Source: Collinsella aerofaciens (GTDB lineage Bacteria; Actinomycetota; Coriobacteriia; Coriobacteriales; Coriobacteriaceae). From it: a DNA stretch of 38,038 nt. Position 1 is the first letter of the stretch. Each line of letters begins with the position of its first letter. Made by a program: the position numbers and the translations under genes. Where the stretch lies: NCBI RefSeq assembly GCF_015555045.1, contig NZ_JADNJQ010000008.1, positions 48,223-86,260 of the forward strand, written 5' to 3'. Positions 1 to 7,788 of the stretch are shown in pieces. The notes under the pieces are model-generated. The model worked only from the letters and a program-made list of their open reading frames with translations, made no database searches and had not been told where the DNA came from.

Positions 1-2
1 AA

Positions 3-78
3 GCGGACATGGCTCAGTTGGTAGAGCACAACCTTGCCAAGGTTGGGGTCGCGGGTTCGAGCCCCGTTGTCCGCTCCA
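3..78 (+). tRNA. tRNA-Gly (anticodon GCC)
   Basis: A complete cloverleaf is visible. The 7-bp acceptor stem GCGGACA/TGTCCGC is followed by discriminator T and an encoded CCA (76-78). The anticodon stem CAACC/GGTTG encloses loop TTGCCAA with anticodon GCC at 36-38. The T loop is GTTCGAG in context. It lies a few bases upstream of a tRNA-Val and both probably share one transcript, ended by the hairpin at about 165-202. Confidence 0.96.
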
Positions 79-81
79 TTT

Positions 82-156
82 GGGCGTTTAGCTCAGGGGG
101 AGAGCGCTTCCCTGACACGGAAGAGGTCAGAAGTTCAAATCTTCTAACGCCCACCA
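82..156 (+). tRNA. tRNA-Val (anticodon GAC)
   Basis: A complete cloverleaf: acceptor stem GGGCGTT/AACGCCC, discriminator A and encoded CCA (154-156). The anticodon stem CTTCC/GGAAG encloses CTGACAC with anticodon GAC at 114-116. The T arm is AGAAG-TTCAAAT-CTTCT. It follows tRNA-Gly by three bases and precedes a strong terminator. Confidence 0.96.
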
Positions 157-164
157 AATGTTCG

Positions 165-202
165 CAGTCCAGAGGCTATGTCTCTGGACTGTTTTGTTTT
201 TG
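165..202 (+). terminator. Rho-independent terminator of the tRNA pair
   Basis: AGTCCAGAG and CTCTGGACT form a 9-bp stem around a short loop and are followed by a T-rich run (GTTTTGTTTTT). It sits just after the CCA of tRNA-Val and would end the tRNA transcript. Confidence 0.9.
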
Positions 203-831
203 ACGCCAATTGCGCCAGCAAATATGCCAGCATATTTCATGTCAGCGCTCCTTCGCGTTGCCCCACAAGAATCATTTGAGATGATTCTGGATTTCTCTTT
301 ATACCTATCAAGATCCGTGTTTCGATCAATGGGATGCGCAGGCATGGTAAGAGGCGACCGCAACATGTTGGTCAAGCATAATCTTTTGGAATCTTTTGGC
401 GTGAGCGGCTTGGTTTTGGTAGGATTTGTCAGCGACTTGACCAAGGGGGTTTTATAACTGCCATGCAGGTAGCCGTGTTGGTAACGTTTTATCGGCCCTC
501 CAGGAACCTCTCATTTTTAATGCGTCTGTAAATTGACCAATTGCTTTGACCTGCTGAAACACTATATGTTGTGTTTGGCCTAAAAAAAGAATACAGGATA
601 TAGATGCGTCTTTGTCGTATGATAGATGGCGGACAGAGAACGAAGACCTTGTTCGTCCCATTTGGACACGCCTTTGAGCCGCTTGATCGGCCGCGAGGAT
701 TGTCCGCATGAGGACCTATGGTTTATCGAGGACACAGATTGCGCGACGGCGCCGCAAGACGGGGGCAAGCCCTGCCGGGCATCGTTTGGCTCTGAAACGC
801 AATGAGACTACGACGTGAAAGAGGCAAGAGG
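203..831. other. Gene-free stretch upstream of nrdD
   Basis: I see no supportable coding region here; short open frames lack ribosome binding sites and protein-like composition. Visible elements are two perfect small inverted repeats (AAATATG-CCAG-CATATTT at 220-237 and AGAATCA-N7-TGATTCT at 268-288), a NrdR-type box at 559-574, and a possible long-range pairing GCGGACA (629-635) with TGTCCGC (701-707) in what is probably the nrdD 5' leader. Confidence 0.6.
559..574. promoter_or_regulatory. NrdR box upstream of nrdD
   Basis: ACACTATATGTTGTGT matches the known NrdR consensus (acaCwAtATaTwGtgt) at all but one position. NrdR is an ATP/dATP-sensing repressor of ribonucleotide reductase genes, and the next gene is nrdD, 258 bases downstream. 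NrdR boxes usually come in pairs about 31-32 bases apart. The only partner-like sequence is a poor half match near 593-608, so the pair is not convincing. Confidence 0.72.
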
Positions 832-3054
832 ATGAAGATCATCAAGCGCAGCGGCACCGAGGTTGTCTTTGACATCGATAAGATTGTCAATGCGATTCGC
901 GCCGCCAACTTGGAGGTCGAGGAGGGCTCTCGTCTTACCGACCGCCAGGTGGTTTATGCGGCGCAAAACGTCGCCGAGGCATGCGAGAACGCGGGCCACA
1001 CCGTGTCGGTCGAGGAGATCCAGGATCTGGTCGAGGACGAGATTATGCGTCTCGACTGCTACGAGGTCGCTCGCCACTACATCATCTATCGCTATGTTCA
1101 GAGCCTGAAGCGCCAGAAGAACACGACTGACGACAAAATTCTGTCGCTCATCGAGTGCAACAACGAAGAGGTCAAGCAGGAGAACTCCAATAAGAACCCG
1201 ACCGTCAACTCCGTTCAGCGTGATTACATGGCCGGCGAGATCTCCAAGGACCTGACTCAGCGTGTGCTGCTGCCCCAGGAGATTGTGGATGCTCACAATG
1301 AGGGTCTGATTCACTTCCACGATTCGGACTACTTTGCCCAGCACATGCATAACTGCGACCTGGTGAACCTGGAGGATATGCTCCAGAACGGCACTGTTAT
1401 CTCGGGTACGCTGATCGAAAAGCCGCACAGCTTCTCGACGGCCTGCAACATCGCGACGCAGATTATCGCCCAGGTTGCTTCCTCCCAGTACGGTGGCCAG
1501 TCGATTTCGCTGACTCATCTCGCACCGTTCGTCGAGGTGAGCCGTCAGAAGATTCGCGGCGAGGTCGCCCGCGAGCTCGAGGAGCTCGGCGTTTCCGCGT
1601 CTGCCGAGAAGGTCCGTGAGGTCGTTGAGGACCGTCTGCGTGACGAGATCCGTCGCGGCGTCCAGACGATTCAGTATCAGGTCGTGACGCTTATGACCAC
1701 GAATGGCCAGGCGCCGTTCGTGACGGTCTTTATGTATCTTAACGAGGCCCGTACGCCTCAGGAGAAGCACGACCTTGCCATGATCGTGGAGGAGACGCTT
1801 CGCCAGCGCTACGAGGGCGTTAAGAACGAGGCCGGCGTGTGGATTACCCCGGCATTCCCCAAGCTTATCTATGTACTCGAGGACGATAACGTTCACGAGA
1901 ATTCCCCGTACTTCTACCTGACCCAGCTGGCTGCCAAGTGCACCGCCAAGCGCATGGTGCCCGACTACATCTCTGAGAAGAAGATGCGTGAGCTCAAGCT
2001 GTCTAAGGGTGAGACCGCCGGCAATGGCGATTGCTACACCTGCATGGGTTGCCGCAGCTTCCTGACGCCCGACCGTTCGGGCAACGGCTTTAACAATGTT
2101 GCCAACGCGCTGAACTATGACCCGACCAAACCTAAGTACTATGGCCGCTTTAACCAGGGTGTTGTGACCATCAACCTGCCCGATGTCGCACTGAGCTCGC
2201 ATCAGGACATGGACAAGTTCTGGAAGATCTTCGACGAGCGCCTTGAGCTGTGCCATCGTGCCCTGCTGTGCCGTCATGAGCGCCTGATGGGCACGCTTTC
2301 GGATGCCGCACCGATTCTGTGGCAGTACGGCGCCCTGGCGCGCCTTAAGAAGGGCGAGACGATCGACAAACTGCTCGTGGGCGGCTATTCCACCATCAGC
2401 CTGGGGTATGCCGGTCTGTATGAGTGCGTCAAGTACATGACGGGCCACAGCCACACCGAGAAGGAAGGCACGCCGTTTGCCATGGCCGTCATGCAGCACA
2501 TGAACGACAAATGCGCCGAGTGGAAGGCCGAAAGCGACATCGATTTCTCGCTGTACGGCACGCCGTTGGAGTCGACGACGTATAAGTTCGCCAAGTGCCT
2601 GCAGCGCCGTTTTGGCATTATTCCGGGCGTGACGGACAAGGGCTATATCACCAACAGCTACCACGTCCACGTGTCCGAGGAGATCGATGCCTTCGATAAG
2701 CTTAAGTTTGAGGGCATGTTCCAGCAGCTTTCGCCGGGCGGTGCCATCTCCTACGTCGAGGTTCCTAACATGCAGGACAACCTTAAGGCTGTCATTCGCG
2801 TGATGCAGTACATCTACGACAACATCATGTACGCCGAGCTCAACACCAAGAGCGATTACTGCCAGGTGTGCGGCTACGACGGCGAGATCAAGATTGTCGA
2901 GGATGATGGCAAACTGGTGTGGGAGTGCCCCAACTGCGGCAACCGCGATCAGGAGAAGATGAACGTCGCCCGTCGTACGTGTGGCTACATTGGTACCCAG
3001 TTCTGGAACCAGGGCCGAACCGAGGAGATCCGCGACCGCGTGCTGCATCTCTAA
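832..3054 (+). CDS. nrdD: Anaerobic (class III) ribonucleoside-triphosphate reductase
   Basis: Oxygen-sensitive glycyl-radical enzyme that reduces ribonucleoside triphosphates to deoxy forms under anaerobiosis. The 740-residue length fits the family. Residues 1 to about 95 form an ATP-cone allosteric domain (MKIIKRSGTEVV start). An active-site-region cysteine cluster reads CYTCMGC (401-407). The C-terminal zinc ribbon has C677/C680 and C699/C702, followed by the glycyl-radical motif RRTCGYIG with Gly718. I start at ATG 832, not the upstream in-frame ATG 802, because GAGG lies seven bases before it and the protein then begins at the ATP cone. The activase nrdG follows after about 425 bases. 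A NrdR-type box upstream suggests dNTP-responsive repression. Confidence 0.97.
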   Translation: MKIIKRSGTEVVFDIDKIVNAIRAANLEVEEGSRLTDRQVVYAAQNVAEACENAGHTVSVEEIQDLVEDEIMRLDCYEVARHYIIYRYVQSLKRQKNTTDDKILSLIECNNEEVKQENSNKNPTVNSVQRDYMAGEISKDLTQRVLLPQEIVDAHNEGLIHFHDSDYFAQHMHNCDLVNLEDMLQNGTVISGTLIEKPHSFSTACNIATQIIAQVASSQYGGQSISLTHLAPFVEVSRQKIRGEVARELEELGVSASAEKVREVVEDRLRDEIRRGVQTIQYQVVTLMTTNGQAPFVTVFMYLNEARTPQEKHDLAMIVEETLRQRYEGVKNEAGVWITPAFPKLIYVLEDDNVHENSPYFYLTQLAAKCTAKRMVPDYISEKKMRELKLSKGETAGNGDCYTCMGCRSFLTPDRSGNGFNNVANALNYDPTKPKYYGRFNQGVVTINLPDVALSSHQDMDKFWKIFDERLELCHRALLCRHERLMGTLSDAAPILWQYGALARLKKGETIDKLLVGGYSTISLGYAGLYECVKYMTGHSHTEKEGTPFAMAVMQHMNDKCAEWKAESDIDFSLYGTPLESTTYKFAKCLQRRFGIIPGVTDKGYITNSYHVHVSEEIDAFDKLKFEGMFQQLSPGGAISYVEVPNMQDNLKAVIRVMQYIYDNIMYAELNTKSDYCQVCGYDGEIKIVEDDGKLVWECPNCGNRDQEKMNVARRTCGYIGTQFWNQGRTEEIRDRVLHL

Positions 3055-3066
3055 TAACCATCCCAA

Positions 3067-3202
3067 GCTGCCCCGTAGCGAGGCCCCGGACCTTTACTCG
3101 CTATTTCGGACAGTCCTGGCTCACGACGGAGGCGCCACTGGCGCCTCCTGTTCGTGCGGAACTCATATCGAGCAAAGGTCCGGGGCCTCGCTACGGGGCA
3201 GC
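3067..3202. repeat. 34-bp inverted repeat enclosing a second hairpin
   Basis: The arms 3067-3100 and 3169-3202 are reverse complements with one mismatch. The 68-base centre contains GGAGGCGCC-ACT-GGCGCCTCC (3128-3148). It begins 12 bases after the nrdD stop. There is no T run after the second arm, so it is not a canonical terminator. It may be a REP- or MITE-like palindromic element. Confidence 0.85.
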
Positions 3203-3267
3203 CAAGTTGACGTAGTTGAGATGCAGCATGCGGTCTGCTCACTCCTCGAAGTTCTTAGCGGAAATGA

Positions 3268-3322
3268 GTTGACTTGCAACAACGTTTTGCTTGCGATGAC
3301 GGTTGAGCTGCAACAAAGTTTT
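3268..3322. repeat. Direct repeat, 21-base units 34 bases apart
   Basis: Units 3268-3288 and 3302-3322 share 18 of 21 bases, with core TGCAACAA and a trailing GTTTT. The spacing is close to three helical turns, which would place two protein-binding sites on nearly the same face. It lies between the two long inverted repeats, about 160-210 bases upstream of nrdG. Confidence 0.6.
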
Positions 3323-3380
3323 TATTAGACCTCGAACCCTATACTCGATGTTCGCTTTGTTCATCGAGTATCGCTCGCGA

Positions 3381-3466
3381 GGGGTCTGGAGCATATCGTC
3401 CCGCCCGCAGTTTCGCAGGCCGAAGGCCGAGAATGTTTGAGGACGGGATGATGTGCTCCAGACCCC
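3381..3466 (+). repeat. 23-bp inverted repeat in the nrdG leader
   Basis: Arms 3381-3403 and 3444-3466 are complementary except at two positions that would be G-U pairs in RNA. The loop is 40 bases. The second arm ends three bases before the AGAAAGG ribosome binding site of nrdG, so the fold would sit immediately upstream of the nrdG start in the transcript. Confidence 0.75.
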
Positions 3467-3480
3467 CAGAAAGGTTACCT

Positions 3481-4062
3481 ATGAACTACGCGAACATTAA
3501 GTATTTCGACATTGCTGATGGGGAAGGTGTTCGTACTTCTCTGTTTGTGAGTGGGTGCCGTCGTGGGTGCAAGAATTGCTTTAACTCCGTCGCGTGGGAC
3601 TTTGCCGCGGGTGAACCGTTCGACCGTGCCGTCGAGGACAAGATTATCGAGAGTCTCGACCATCCCTTTATTGATGGCCTGACGATTCTGGGCGGCGAGC
3701 CCATGGAGCCCGAGAATCAAGCAGGTCTCGTTGACTTTATCGAACGCGTGCGTGCGGCCTATCCTGTGGAGTCGGGGAAGACCATTTGGTGCTTTACTGG
3801 TGACGTGCTCGAGGAACTTATGCCGGGCGGTTGTCACCATACCGAGGTGACGGATCGTATCCTTGCCTGCCTCGACATGCTAGTGGACGGCCCGTTTGTT
3901 CAAGACTTGCACGATATCTCGTTGCGTTTTAGGGGTTCGAGTAATCAGCGCGTGATCGACATGAACGCCACGCGCGCTCGTGCTGCGCGTGAGGGCGTTG
4001 CGCCTTGCGATACTGTGGAGCTTTGGCGAGACGATCCGGTCTATTCGACCCATACTATGTAG
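3481..4062 (+). CDS. nrdG: Anaerobic ribonucleotide reductase activating protein (radical SAM)
   Basis: Activase that uses a [4Fe-4S] cluster and S-adenosylmethionine to generate the glycyl radical on NrdD. The cluster motif CRRGCKNC supplies C26, C30 and C33 with the expected CX3CX2C spacing, and GGEP follows at about residues 74-77. The 193-residue length is normal for the family. I place the start at ATG 3481 because AGAAAGG precedes it by about six bases and the protein begins with the family-like MNYANIKYFD. An upstream in-frame ATG at 3433 would add 16 residues read from the inverted repeat. Transcription may be shared with nrdD. Confidence 0.95.
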   Translation: MNYANIKYFDIADGEGVRTSLFVSGCRRGCKNCFNSVAWDFAAGEPFDRAVEDKIIESLDHPFIDGLTILGGEPMEPENQAGLVDFIERVRAAYPVESGKTIWCFTGDVLEELMPGGCHHTEVTDRILACLDMLVDGPFVQDLHDISLRFRGSSNQRVIDMNATRARAAREGVAPCDTVELWRDDPVYSTHTM

Positions 4063-4128
4063 CTTGTGGCCGATGCCGGGGGGCGTGGTACCATAGCGCG
4101 AGCGCAAAATCGGAAGAGTGAGGTCCAG

Positions 4129-4686
4129 ATGGTCGATCAGGAAAAAGTTGAGACCGCCATAAAGCTGTTGCTTGAGGGCATAGGCGAGGACCCAACTCGT
4201 GAGGGCTTGCTGGAGACGCCGGCACGCGTCGCCCGTATGTATGGCGAGATTGCCGGTGGCATGGATCAGAGCGCCGAGGAGCACCTGTCCAAAACCTTTG
4301 CCGTCGCTTCGAACGATTTGGTTATCGAGCGCGACATCACGTTTTACTCGCTGTGCGAGCACCATCTGCTGCCGTTTTATGGCAAGGCTGCGATCGGCTA
4401 TATCCCTAACGGTCGCGTGGCGGGTTTGTCTAAGCTTGCCCGCACGGTTGAGGTCTATGCCCGTCGACTGCAGCTGCAGGAGCAGCTGTGTGCACAGGTT
4501 GCCGATGCCCTCATGGAATATCTTGCTCCCCAAGGAGCGATCGTACTCATGGAAGCCGAGCATATGTGCATGACCATGCGCGGCGTGCAAAAGCCCGGTA
4601 CCAAGACCGTGACGCTCGCTCGCCGCGGCGTCTTTGAGACCGATCCCGCGCTCGAGGAGCGGTTCTTTAGGATGCTGGGCCGTTAG
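4129..4686 (+). CDS. folE: GTP cyclohydrolase I
   Basis: Converts GTP to 7,8-dihydroneopterin triphosphate, the first step of tetrahydrofolate synthesis. The 185-residue protein has the catalytic and zinc-binding SLCEHH motif (C76, H78, H79) and the third zinc cysteine C146 in EHMCMTMRG. The GVQKPGTKT loop characteristic of the family follows. ATG 4129 is preceded by GAGTGAGG. A longer in-frame reading from 4066 would add residues unlike the family. It is followed, nearly without a gap, by an HD-domain gene and then folB. Confidence 0.96.
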   Translation: MVDQEKVETAIKLLLEGIGEDPTREGLLETPARVARMYGEIAGGMDQSAEEHLSKTFAVASNDLVIERDITFYSLCEHHLLPFYGKAAIGYIPNGRVAGLSKLARTVEVYARRLQLQEQLCAQVADALMEYLAPQGAIVLMEAEHMCMTMRGVQKPGTKTVTLARRGVFETDPALEERFFRMLGR

Positions 4687-4687
4687 C

Positions 4688-5269
4688 ATGAGGGTCGTCA
4701 ACGACTTTACATCGAAGACCGATGAGGGGACGCCACGTCGCGGCTTTTTGGCTTCGGGCCTGACTCCCTTTGGCGCCATGCCTCGCATTGATTACATTTG
4801 TGCCAACGGGCTGTTTCGGCGGCACCTGGGCAACATTGCACAGTTGGAATCGGGGCGCATCTTTTGCCGCCACGGTATTGACCATCTGCTGGATGTCGCG
4901 CGCATTATGTGGATTAAGAATCTCGAGGAACAGCTTGAATTTGACCGCGAGGTCATCTACGCCACGGCACTTCTTCACGATATCGGCAAAGATGAACAGT
5001 ATGAATCGGGTATATCTCATGATGTTGCAAGCGAGCGCGTCGCTGATGCGATTCTCGGCGGCATGCCCGATGACGTGGCGTTTGAGCCGGCAGATGCCGC
5101 AGCCATTAAGACGGCCATTCTGGGCCATCGAAAGCTGCGCGTGAACAGCCAGCCGCTTGAGCGTCTGCTCTATGCAGCCGACAAAGCGTCTCGCGCCTGC
5201 TTTGCGTGCCCCGCGCGCAATGCTTGCAACTGGAGCGATGATAAAAAGAACCTGTCGATTCGCGTGTAG
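4688..5269 (+). CDS. HD-domain phosphohydrolase in the folate operon
   Basis: A 193-residue HD-superfamily protein. The metal-binding pattern is visible as CRHGIDHLLD (about 61-70) and TALLHDIGKDE (about 96-106), followed by a later SHD. The C-terminus carries CFACPARNAC then NWSDDKKN, a cysteine-containing tail I associate with HD proteins found beside folE in anaerobic Gram-positives. It starts one base after the folE stop, with only a weak upstream AGGA, so translation is probably coupled; an internal ATG at 4778 is an alternative start. The substrate is unknown. Position between folE and folB makes a pterin phosphatase role possible, but this is inference. Confidence 0.82.
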   Translation: MRVVNDFTSKTDEGTPRRGFLASGLTPFGAMPRIDYICANGLFRRHLGNIAQLESGRIFCRHGIDHLLDVARIMWIKNLEEQLEFDREVIYATALLHDIGKDEQYESGISHDVASERVADAILGGMPDDVAFEPADAAAIKTAILGHRKLRVNSQPLERLLYAADKASRACFACPARNACNWSDDKKNLSIRV

Positions 5270-5311
5270 TCGGTATGCGCGGTCGGGGTTCTGACGAAGG
5301 AGACGATCGCG

Positions 5312-5797
5312 ATGACTAACAAAAAGCTACCTGAGAATGCAACCAAGACCGAAGGTGCCGAGCTTGCCCGTCGTGGCAGGGGTGAGATTTCCGCTGCAAC
5401 GGCGGTGCCTCATGTGAGCTATGACGACCTGCGCCATGCCGACCGCATTACTATCGACGGTCTCGAGGTCTTTGCCAACCACGGCGTGTATCCCGAGGAG
5501 AACGCCCTGGGGCAGAAGTTTGTCGTGTCCTTGGTGCTCTATGCCGACCTGCGTGCGGCAGGGGAGCACGATAACCTGGATGCCTCGATTGATTACGGCT
5601 CGGTGTGCCACGATGTCGATGGCTACCTGCGCGAGCATACATTTAAGCTCATCGAGGCCGCAGCCGAGGGTGTGGCCCAGATGCTGCTACGTCGTTACCC
5701 CTTGCTGCTTGGCGTGCGTGTTAAGCTCGATAAGCCTTGGGCGCCCGTCGGTCTTCCCCTGGCAAGCTGCGGTGTCGAGATCGAGCGTGTGCGCTAG
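5312..5797 (+). CDS. folB: Dihydroneopterin aldolase
   Basis: Cleaves 7,8-dihydroneopterin to 6-hydroxymethyl-dihydropterin and glycolaldehyde. The FolB core begins near residue 44 (RITIDGLEVFANHGVYPEE) and includes the conserved glutamate in YPEENALGQKF and the lysine in KLDKPWAP. The protein is 161 residues because of an N-terminal extension of about 40 charged residues, longer than the usual 115-125. ATG 5312 has GAAGGAG at good spacing. folK and folP are not in this window. The gene ends six bases before the convergent metallopeptidase gene. Confidence 0.93.
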   Translation: MTNKKLPENATKTEGAELARRGRGEISAATAVPHVSYDDLRHADRITIDGLEVFANHGVYPEENALGQKFVVSLVLYADLRAAGEHDNLDASIDYGSVCHDVDGYLREHTFKLIEAAAEGVAQMLLRRYPLLLGVRVKLDKPWAPVGLPLASCGVEIERVR

Positions 5798-5803
5798 CCG
5801 ACG

Positions 5804-6580
5804 CTAGAGCTCGTTGGCGGGCGGTTTTTTGAGCCGCTGCGACAGAACCCTATTGTTGGGGCAGTACATGTCGAGCAGGGCGTGGAACCGCTGATTGTGG
5901 CTTGGCTCGAACAAGTGGACGAGCTCGTGGGCGACAACCATGTCAAGGCACTCGATGGGGTAGGCGGCAAGTTCGCGTGCGATGCGAATGGCGCCGGTTT
6001 TGGGCGTGCACGAGCCCCAGCGCGTTTTCATGCCGCGTACGGAAACGCGGGAAACGGCGACACCCATTGCGATTTCGTATGCGTGCACAATATCGCGTAG
6101 CGCCGATGTGACCTCGGACGTATAAAGCTGGTCGATGTGGGCTTGGAGTTCATCGGACGTTAGACCGTCGAGGATTGCATGCCGCTGGGCCTGTGGGCGT
6201 TCGTTCGATTTGTCGGCACCCATAAAACTTGCGAAGGTGGCCTGTTTGGGTCGCGGTGCGGGTGATGCAAAGTTGTGATCGAGCGCATCCTGTACCGTGA
6301 TGGGCTTGCCCCAAAGTGCAATGATGGACGAGGGACTGAGCGGCTCTCGCGCCGTCGCCTGACGTTGCTCACGCTGGGCAAGTCGGCTGATAATCCAGGC
6401 GCTGTTGCGCTTCACAAACGCTTCGATACGCTCGCGGCTGGCGCCGAGCGGTGCGCTGGCGTGGGCCTCACCGCTCGATGTGACGCGTAGGTTGAAGTTC
6501 TTGACGCGCTTTTTGGTAACGACGACGGGGATGGGCGTCCCATCCGGTCGGGGTAGGAAAATCGTAAACTGCTGCGTCAA
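5804..6580 (-). CDS. YgjP-like M48-family metallopeptidase (DUF45)
   Basis: A predicted zinc peptidase of the YgjP/SprT-like group; the substrate is not known. The 258-residue protein has WGSCTPKTGAIRIARELAAY followed by HELVH and a downstream histidine in EPSHNQRFH, which is the family's active-site arrangement. The start is a TTG at 6580 with GAAGGA eight bases upstream, giving LTQQFTIFLPRPDG as N-terminus. Reading further upstream would run into the dipeptidase gene. The 11-bp inverted repeat at 6604-6637 lies between the two genes. Confidence 0.88.
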   Translation of the reverse strand: MTQQFTIFLPRPDGTPIPVVVTKKRVKNFNLRVTSSGEAHASAPLGASRERIEAFVKRNSAWIISRLAQREQRQATAREPLSPSSIIALWGKPITVQDALDHNFASPAPRPKQATFASFMGADKSNERPQAQRHAILDGLTSDELQAHIDQLYTSEVTSALRDIVHAYEIAMGVAVSRVSVRGMKTRWGSCTPKTGAIRIARELAAYPIECLDMVVAHELVHLFEPSHNQRFHALLDMYCPNNRVLSQRLKKPPANEL

Positions 6581-6603
6581 AAGCGGTCCTTCAGATTGGG
6601 GAC

Positions 6604-6637
6604 GGGCCGGCATGTCGACCGTTCGGCATGCCGGCCC
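6604..6637. repeat. 11-bp perfect inverted repeat between two minus-strand genes
   Basis: GGGCCGGCATG and CATGCCGGCCC flank a 12-base loop. On the minus strand it follows the dipeptidase stop by 17 bases and precedes the metallopeptidase start. No T run follows, so it may be an mRNA-stabilising hairpin or a weak terminator. Confidence 0.75.
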
Positions 6638-6654
6638 GCTCAAGGGATGTGAAA

Positions 6655-7668
6655 TTAATAACGCTCGAAGAAGGCAAGCGCGTTGTCGCTGCAGAGCTTT
6701 TGCATCACGGTCTTGCCAAAGTGCTTGGAGAGCATGTTCTGGAATTCGGGCATCTTGCTGGCATCGGAAAGGAAGACAGGCACCGTGGCGCCGTCCCAGT
6801 CGCCGCCGAGCGCGATGTTGTCCTCGCCGCCCAGGTCGAGCCAATGTTCGATATGTGCCGCCAGCTGGTCGAAGGTGACATCTGCGGCGGTCTCGTCGGT
6901 TGCTTCGTTGGATAGGAACTCGCTGCAGTAGTTGAGGCCGACGATGCCGCCCATGTCGCGAATGGTGCGGAACTGGTCGTCGGTGAGGTTGCGCTTGACG
7001 CCGCAAACCGCACGGGAGTTGGAGTGGCTGGCGACGAAGGGGCGAGTGGCGTGGGCGACAACCTCGTCAAAGCACTCGTCGTTGAGGTGGGAGACGTCGA
7101 GTACCATGCCGGCGTGCTCCATCTGCGTAAGTGCCTCGATGCCGGCGGCGGTGAGGCCGGCGTGGGTATCGTGTCCACTCGCGAGCGGTCCCTGCGCGTT
7201 CCAGCTGAGCGATGACATGAGTACGCCCAGGCTCTTGAGCACCTCGATCAGCGCGGGGTCCTCGGCAAAGAACGTGGCGTTTTCGATGGTGTGGATGCAG
7301 GCGATCTTGCCGTCTTTGAGCGCGGGGCGAATGTCTGCGGCTCTGCGCACGTTGACCATGCGGTCGTGATTGAGCATGGCCTGGCCACTCATATGCGCCA
7401 TGATCTGCGCCTGGAAGCGCGCTGCGTGGGCGGCGGGAATCTCGTCGGGGACAAACGTGGCGAAGCATTGTGCCCACGGAGTTTTGCCGATCTTTGCGAG
7501 CGAGATGGCGCAGGCGTTGCCCTCGATGAGGTCGAAATCCTGCGGGTGCGTCTCGTCGCCGGGGAAATAGCCGTCGGTGCCCGCGGTAAAGCGCAGGTCA
7601 AGATCGAGTGTGGCCCAGCCGATGCGGTCGGCGGTGTCGCAGTGCAAGTCAAATACGGGATATGCCAT
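6655..7668 (-). CDS. Membrane-dipeptidase family (M19) peptidase
   Basis: Zinc dipeptidase of the renal dipeptidase family, hydrolysing dipeptides. The 337-residue length is typical. Metal and active-site motifs are visible: FDLHCDTA near residue 6, the bridging-glutamate motif HTIENA, DVSHLND, ASHSNSRAVCG and GGDWDG. No signal peptide is seen, so a cytoplasmic location is likely. ATG 7668 follows GGAGGAA; an earlier in-frame ATG would add ten residues with no better ribosome binding site. It may be cotranscribed with the downstream metallopeptidase gene. Confidence 0.93.
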   Translation of the reverse strand: MAYPVFDLHCDTADRIGWATLDLDLRFTAGTDGYFPGDETHPQDFDLIEGNACAISLAKIGKTPWAQCFATFVPDEIPAAHAARFQAQIMAHMSGQAMLNHDRMVNVRRAADIRPALKDGKIACIHTIENATFFAEDPALIEVLKSLGVLMSSLSWNAQGPLASGHDTHAGLTAAGIEALTQMEHAGMVLDVSHLNDECFDEVVAHATRPFVASHSNSRAVCGVKRNLTDDQFRTIRDMGGIVGLNYCSEFLSNEATDETAADVTFDQLAAHIEHWLDLGGEDNIALGGDWDGATVPVFLSDASKMPEFQNMLSKHFGKTVMQKLCSDNALAFFERY

Positions 7669-7724
7669 GGTTCCTCCGGTTGCAGCGTTTCTTTGCAAAC
7701 TGCCTTTGAATTGTATGACTAGGG

Positions 7725-7730
7725 TATAGT
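7725..7730 (+). promoter_or_regulatory. Probable -10 element of the FKBP/UreE-like operon
   Basis: TATAGT lies about 60 bases before the FKBP start. A clear -35 at 17-base spacing is not visible, so the call rests on the -10 alone and on its position in a short divergent gap. Confidence 0.35.
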
Positions 7731-7788
7731 TAGCGCCATATGTTCATGGCGGCTCGCGTTGTGTGCCGCCCTTATTACGGAGGTTACC

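Larger units (their letters stand above)
3055..3480. other. nrdD-nrdG intergenic region packed with repeats
   Basis: No gene is visible. The 426 bases hold a 34-bp near-perfect inverted repeat (3067-3100 with 3169-3202), a hairpin inside its loop (3128-3148), an 18/21-identical direct repeat (3268-3288 and 3302-3322), a perfect 10-bp inverted repeat (3341-3350 with 3362-3371) and a 23-bp inverted repeat (3381-3403 with 3444-3466) ending just before the nrdG ribosome binding site. Confidence 0.85.

Noticed and set aside
203-457. Short open frames (about 99-105 codons) on both strands after the tRNAs
   Set aside because: No ribosome binding site, overlapping frames, and the minus-strand one runs through the tRNA terminator.
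600-831. Cobalamin riboswitch upstream of nrdD
   Set aside because: I looked for the conserved B12-box and core elements and did not find them; class III enzymes also do not need B12.
808-3066. A 752-codon open frame on the minus strand opposite nrdD
   Set aside because: It mirrors nrdD in a GC-rich codon setting, has no ribosome binding site and no protein-like motif. nrdD has catalytic motifs throughout.
3433-3480. Extended nrdG start at ATG 3433
   Set aside because: The extra residues come from the inverted repeat and the ATG 3481 site has the better ribosome binding site and family N-terminus.
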